A stretch of DNA of 6,802 bases from Ignavibacteriales bacterium. GTDB taxonomy: Bacteria > Bacteroidota > Ignavibacteria > UBA10030. The stretch lies in NCBI GenBank assembly GCA_016207365.1, contig JACQPU010000276.1:1-6802 (forward strand), in the 5' to 3' direction. Within the stretch, counting starts at the first letter, position 1; each line of letters opens with the position of its first letter. Shown one piece after another: positions 6,029 to 6,802 of this stretch. A model generated the notes under the pieces. It was given only the letters and a program-made list of their open reading frames with translations, had not been told where the DNA came from and did not search any database. Both the position numbers and the translations under genes were made by a program.

Positions 6029-6290
6029 CAGCCTTCTTCCTTTGAGTCCCGGCATGGCCGTCTGGAATCACAGCGACAAGAATCGTGCTCGCCAGTGCAA
6101 AGCCGACAGCGATCTCCTGACGATTTTTCTCAAGAACAATAGTCCCGCCGGGGAGCCTCTCAAGACACCGGACGACCTCTCCTTTGAGAATCCCAAGCCG
6201 AAGAAGGAGAGCTCTGCTTTTGCCCTCCGGAATCCCTTCAATTCTGAGAACCGATCCTCGTTTCGCTTTGTGCAATGGAATGTGGGACAT
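6018..6290 (-). CDS. feoA: FeoA, SH3-like partner of FeoB
   Basis: FeoA is a small cytosolic SH3-fold protein needed with FeoB for Fe2+ uptake. The 90 residues follow the family pattern: IPLHKAKRGSVLRIEGIPEG, then the LLRLGILKGEVV core typical of FeoA, a Gly-Gly turn (PGGTIVL), and a final hydrophobic strand with STILVAV. The short C-terminal tail (about 77-90) is Lys/Arg-rich. I chose ATG 6288-6290. A TTG at 6303-6305 would add five residues but lacks a better Shine-Dalgarno; only a weak AGG precedes the ATG. The stop overlaps the feoB start by 11 nt. It is the first gene of the operon, about 50 nt downstream of a promoter with an operator-like dyad. Confidence 0.93.
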   Translation of the reverse strand: MSHIPLHKAKRGSVLRIEGIPEGKSRALLLRLGILKGEVVRCLERLPGGTIVLEKNRQEIAVGFALASTILVAVIPDGHAGTQRKKADVA

Positions 6291-6345
6291 TATCGCCTGC
6301 AACAAGTGATTTTTAATACGACTATGGAAGTCCAGATTAAAGTCC

Positions 6346-6358
6346 GACTAATTTAGTC
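6346..6358. promoter_or_regulatory. Operator-like dyad GACTAA-N-TTAGTC over the feo -10 box
   Basis: A perfect 6+1+6 inverted repeat contains the whole -10 box of the feo promoter. On the minus strand, GGACT recurs three times from this site toward feoA, with steps of 14 and 12 nt. A dyad over the -10 of a feo promoter is where iron-dependent repressors of the DtxR/IdeR or Fur type act. The sequence is not a textbook Fur box, so a DtxR-like regulator is the better guess. Confidence 0.55.
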
Positions 6359-6378
6359 CTATAATGTTCGCCAGTCAA
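6350..6378 (-). promoter_or_regulatory. Sigma-70-like promoter of the feoAB operon
   Basis: On the minus strand, TTGACT (6373-6378), 17 nt, then TAAATT (6350-6355). Initiation is expected near 6343, giving a leader of roughly 50 nt before feoA. The spacing and -10 match the style of the plus-strand promoter at 3685. Confidence 0.65.
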
Positions 6379-6414
6379 GCTGAAATGTGAGAAATTGCCG
6401 AAAAAATGCATATT

Positions 6415-6431
6415 TTAGGAACGAATCCTAA
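6415..6431. promoter_or_regulatory. Dyad TTAGGA-N5-TCCTAA in the divergent region
   Basis: A perfect 6-bp inverted repeat with a 5-nt centre. The outer TTAGG/CCTAA arms are those of DtxR/IdeR operators, but the total is 17 bp rather than their usual 19. It lies 37 nt upstream of the feo -35 box. Confidence 0.5.
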
Positions 6432-6434
6432 TTA

Positions 6435-6452
6435 TCGGAAACTGGTTTCCGA
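6435..6452. promoter_or_regulatory. Perfect 18-bp dyad TCGGAAAC-TG-GTTTCCGA
   Basis: Perfect 8-bp arms with a 2-nt centre, 3 nt from the neighbouring dyad and 99 nt before the SDR gene. No T-run follows on either strand, so it is more likely a regulator site than a terminator. The short centre and length would fit a homodimeric repressor of TetR or similar type. Which gene it controls is not clear. Confidence 0.55.
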
Positions 6453-6551
6453 ATCTTGCGCTGGGACGAAATGTCAGATCCGCCAATTCTCCCCAACTTG
6501 TTCCGATTCCTTTCTTCATGCGTTTGAGACAATTTCTTCCGTTAATGGCCC

Positions 6552-6802
6552 ATGATAACTCTCCAAGGAAAGGTGGCCCTCGTTACTGGCGGGTCGCGAG
6601 GGATTGGGGCAGCCATTGTACGCAAGTTGGCCGATGCCGGTGCTTCCGTGGTTTTCACCTACGACAAAAGCACAAAACATGCCAGGCGACTAGAAAAGAA
6701 GATTCGGGATCTTGGGGGAACTTGCATGGCTCTCCGCGCAAACACTCGTTCGTTACGCGACATCCGCCGAGTCGTTGCGAAGACGCGCGATCACTATGGA
6801 GC
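6552..6802 (+). CDS. SDR-family NAD(P)-dependent oxidoreductase (FabG-like), 3' part cut by window edge
   Basis: The first 83 residues are visible. The start MITLQGKVALVTGGSRGIG is the classical short-chain dehydrogenase/reductase nucleotide-binding strand and turn, with TGxxxGIG at residues 12-19. Arg16 in that turn hints at NADP(H) preference, as in FabG (inference). The position that usually holds Asp of the adenine-contacting DV motif is Asn64 (RANT). The catalytic Ser-Tyr-Lys lies beyond the window, so the substrate cannot be told; it could be FabG or another SDR. The ATG at 6552 has no clear Shine-Dalgarno. Another ATG at 6545 is in a different frame. I found no convincing plus-strand promoter in 6453-6551. 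It is divergent from feo and may share its control region. Confidence 0.88.
   Translation, partial: MITLQGKVALVTGGSRGIGAAIVRKLADAGASVVFTYDKSTKHARRLEKKIRDLGGTCMALRANTRSLRDIRRVVAKTRDHYG

Noticed and set aside
6029..6055. Nine-residue upstream extension of FeoB
   Set aside because: ATG at 6028 has the properly spaced AAGGA, and the extension would increase overlap with feoA without adding a conserved residue.
6435..6452. Rho-independent terminator
   Set aside because: The stem is perfect, but the 2-nt loop and lack of a T-run on either strand argue against it, and it lies between divergent genes.

Overview
The window holds seven complete genes and two cut by its edges. Seven of the complete genes and the left-edge fragment lie on the minus strand in two compact operons; one partial gene at the right edge runs on the plus strand. 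The cell is Gram-negative: there is an outer-membrane porin with a signal peptide and C-terminal aromatic residue, and a Tat-type signal on ApbE. Moderate GC, sigma-70-like promoters of the TTGACA-N17-TATATT type, the porin family, and degenerate 7- and 8-base tandem tracts fit the Chlorobi/Ignavibacteria part of the FCB group. That placement is from memory of such genomes and is of low confidence.

Operon A (minus, 3641 to 1) reads porin, exported FMN-binding domain protein, four-helix membrane protein, ApbE flavin transferase, then the start of a MIP18/DUF59 (SufT/PaaD-like) Fe-S maturation gene. Genes are 22 and 5 nt apart, or overlap by 4 and 8 nt, so they are probably co-translated. ApbE covalently attaches FMN to Thr in FMN-binding domains, so the middle three genes look like an extracytoplasmic flavin electron-transfer module, with the four-helix protein as possible electron donor in the membrane. 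The porin would supply an outer-membrane path and the DUF59 protein would serve Fe-S assembly.

Operon B (minus, 6290 to 3933) is feoA, feoB and a 70-residue Cys-rich zinc-ribbon-like protein coupled to feoB by an ATGA overlap. FeoB has a His-rich N-terminal tail. A promoter (TTGACT-N17-TAAATT) lies upstream of feoA, with a perfect dyad over its -10 box, the usual arrangement for a metal-responsive repressor. The two operons side by side suggest, without proving, a link between periplasmic reduction and ferrous iron uptake.

The 287-base gap between the operons (3646-3932) holds an outward plus-strand promoter with no convincing gene behind it, a nested dyad, and two degenerate tandem tracts of period 7 and then 8. 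The 261-base divergent gap (6291-6551) holds the feo promoter/operator and two further perfect dyads, followed by the start of an SDR oxidoreductase gene on the plus strand. The most notable small-scale observation is a three-copy heptamer at the start of the FMN-binding gene. It leaves the best-placed ATG out of frame, as at a contingency locus.
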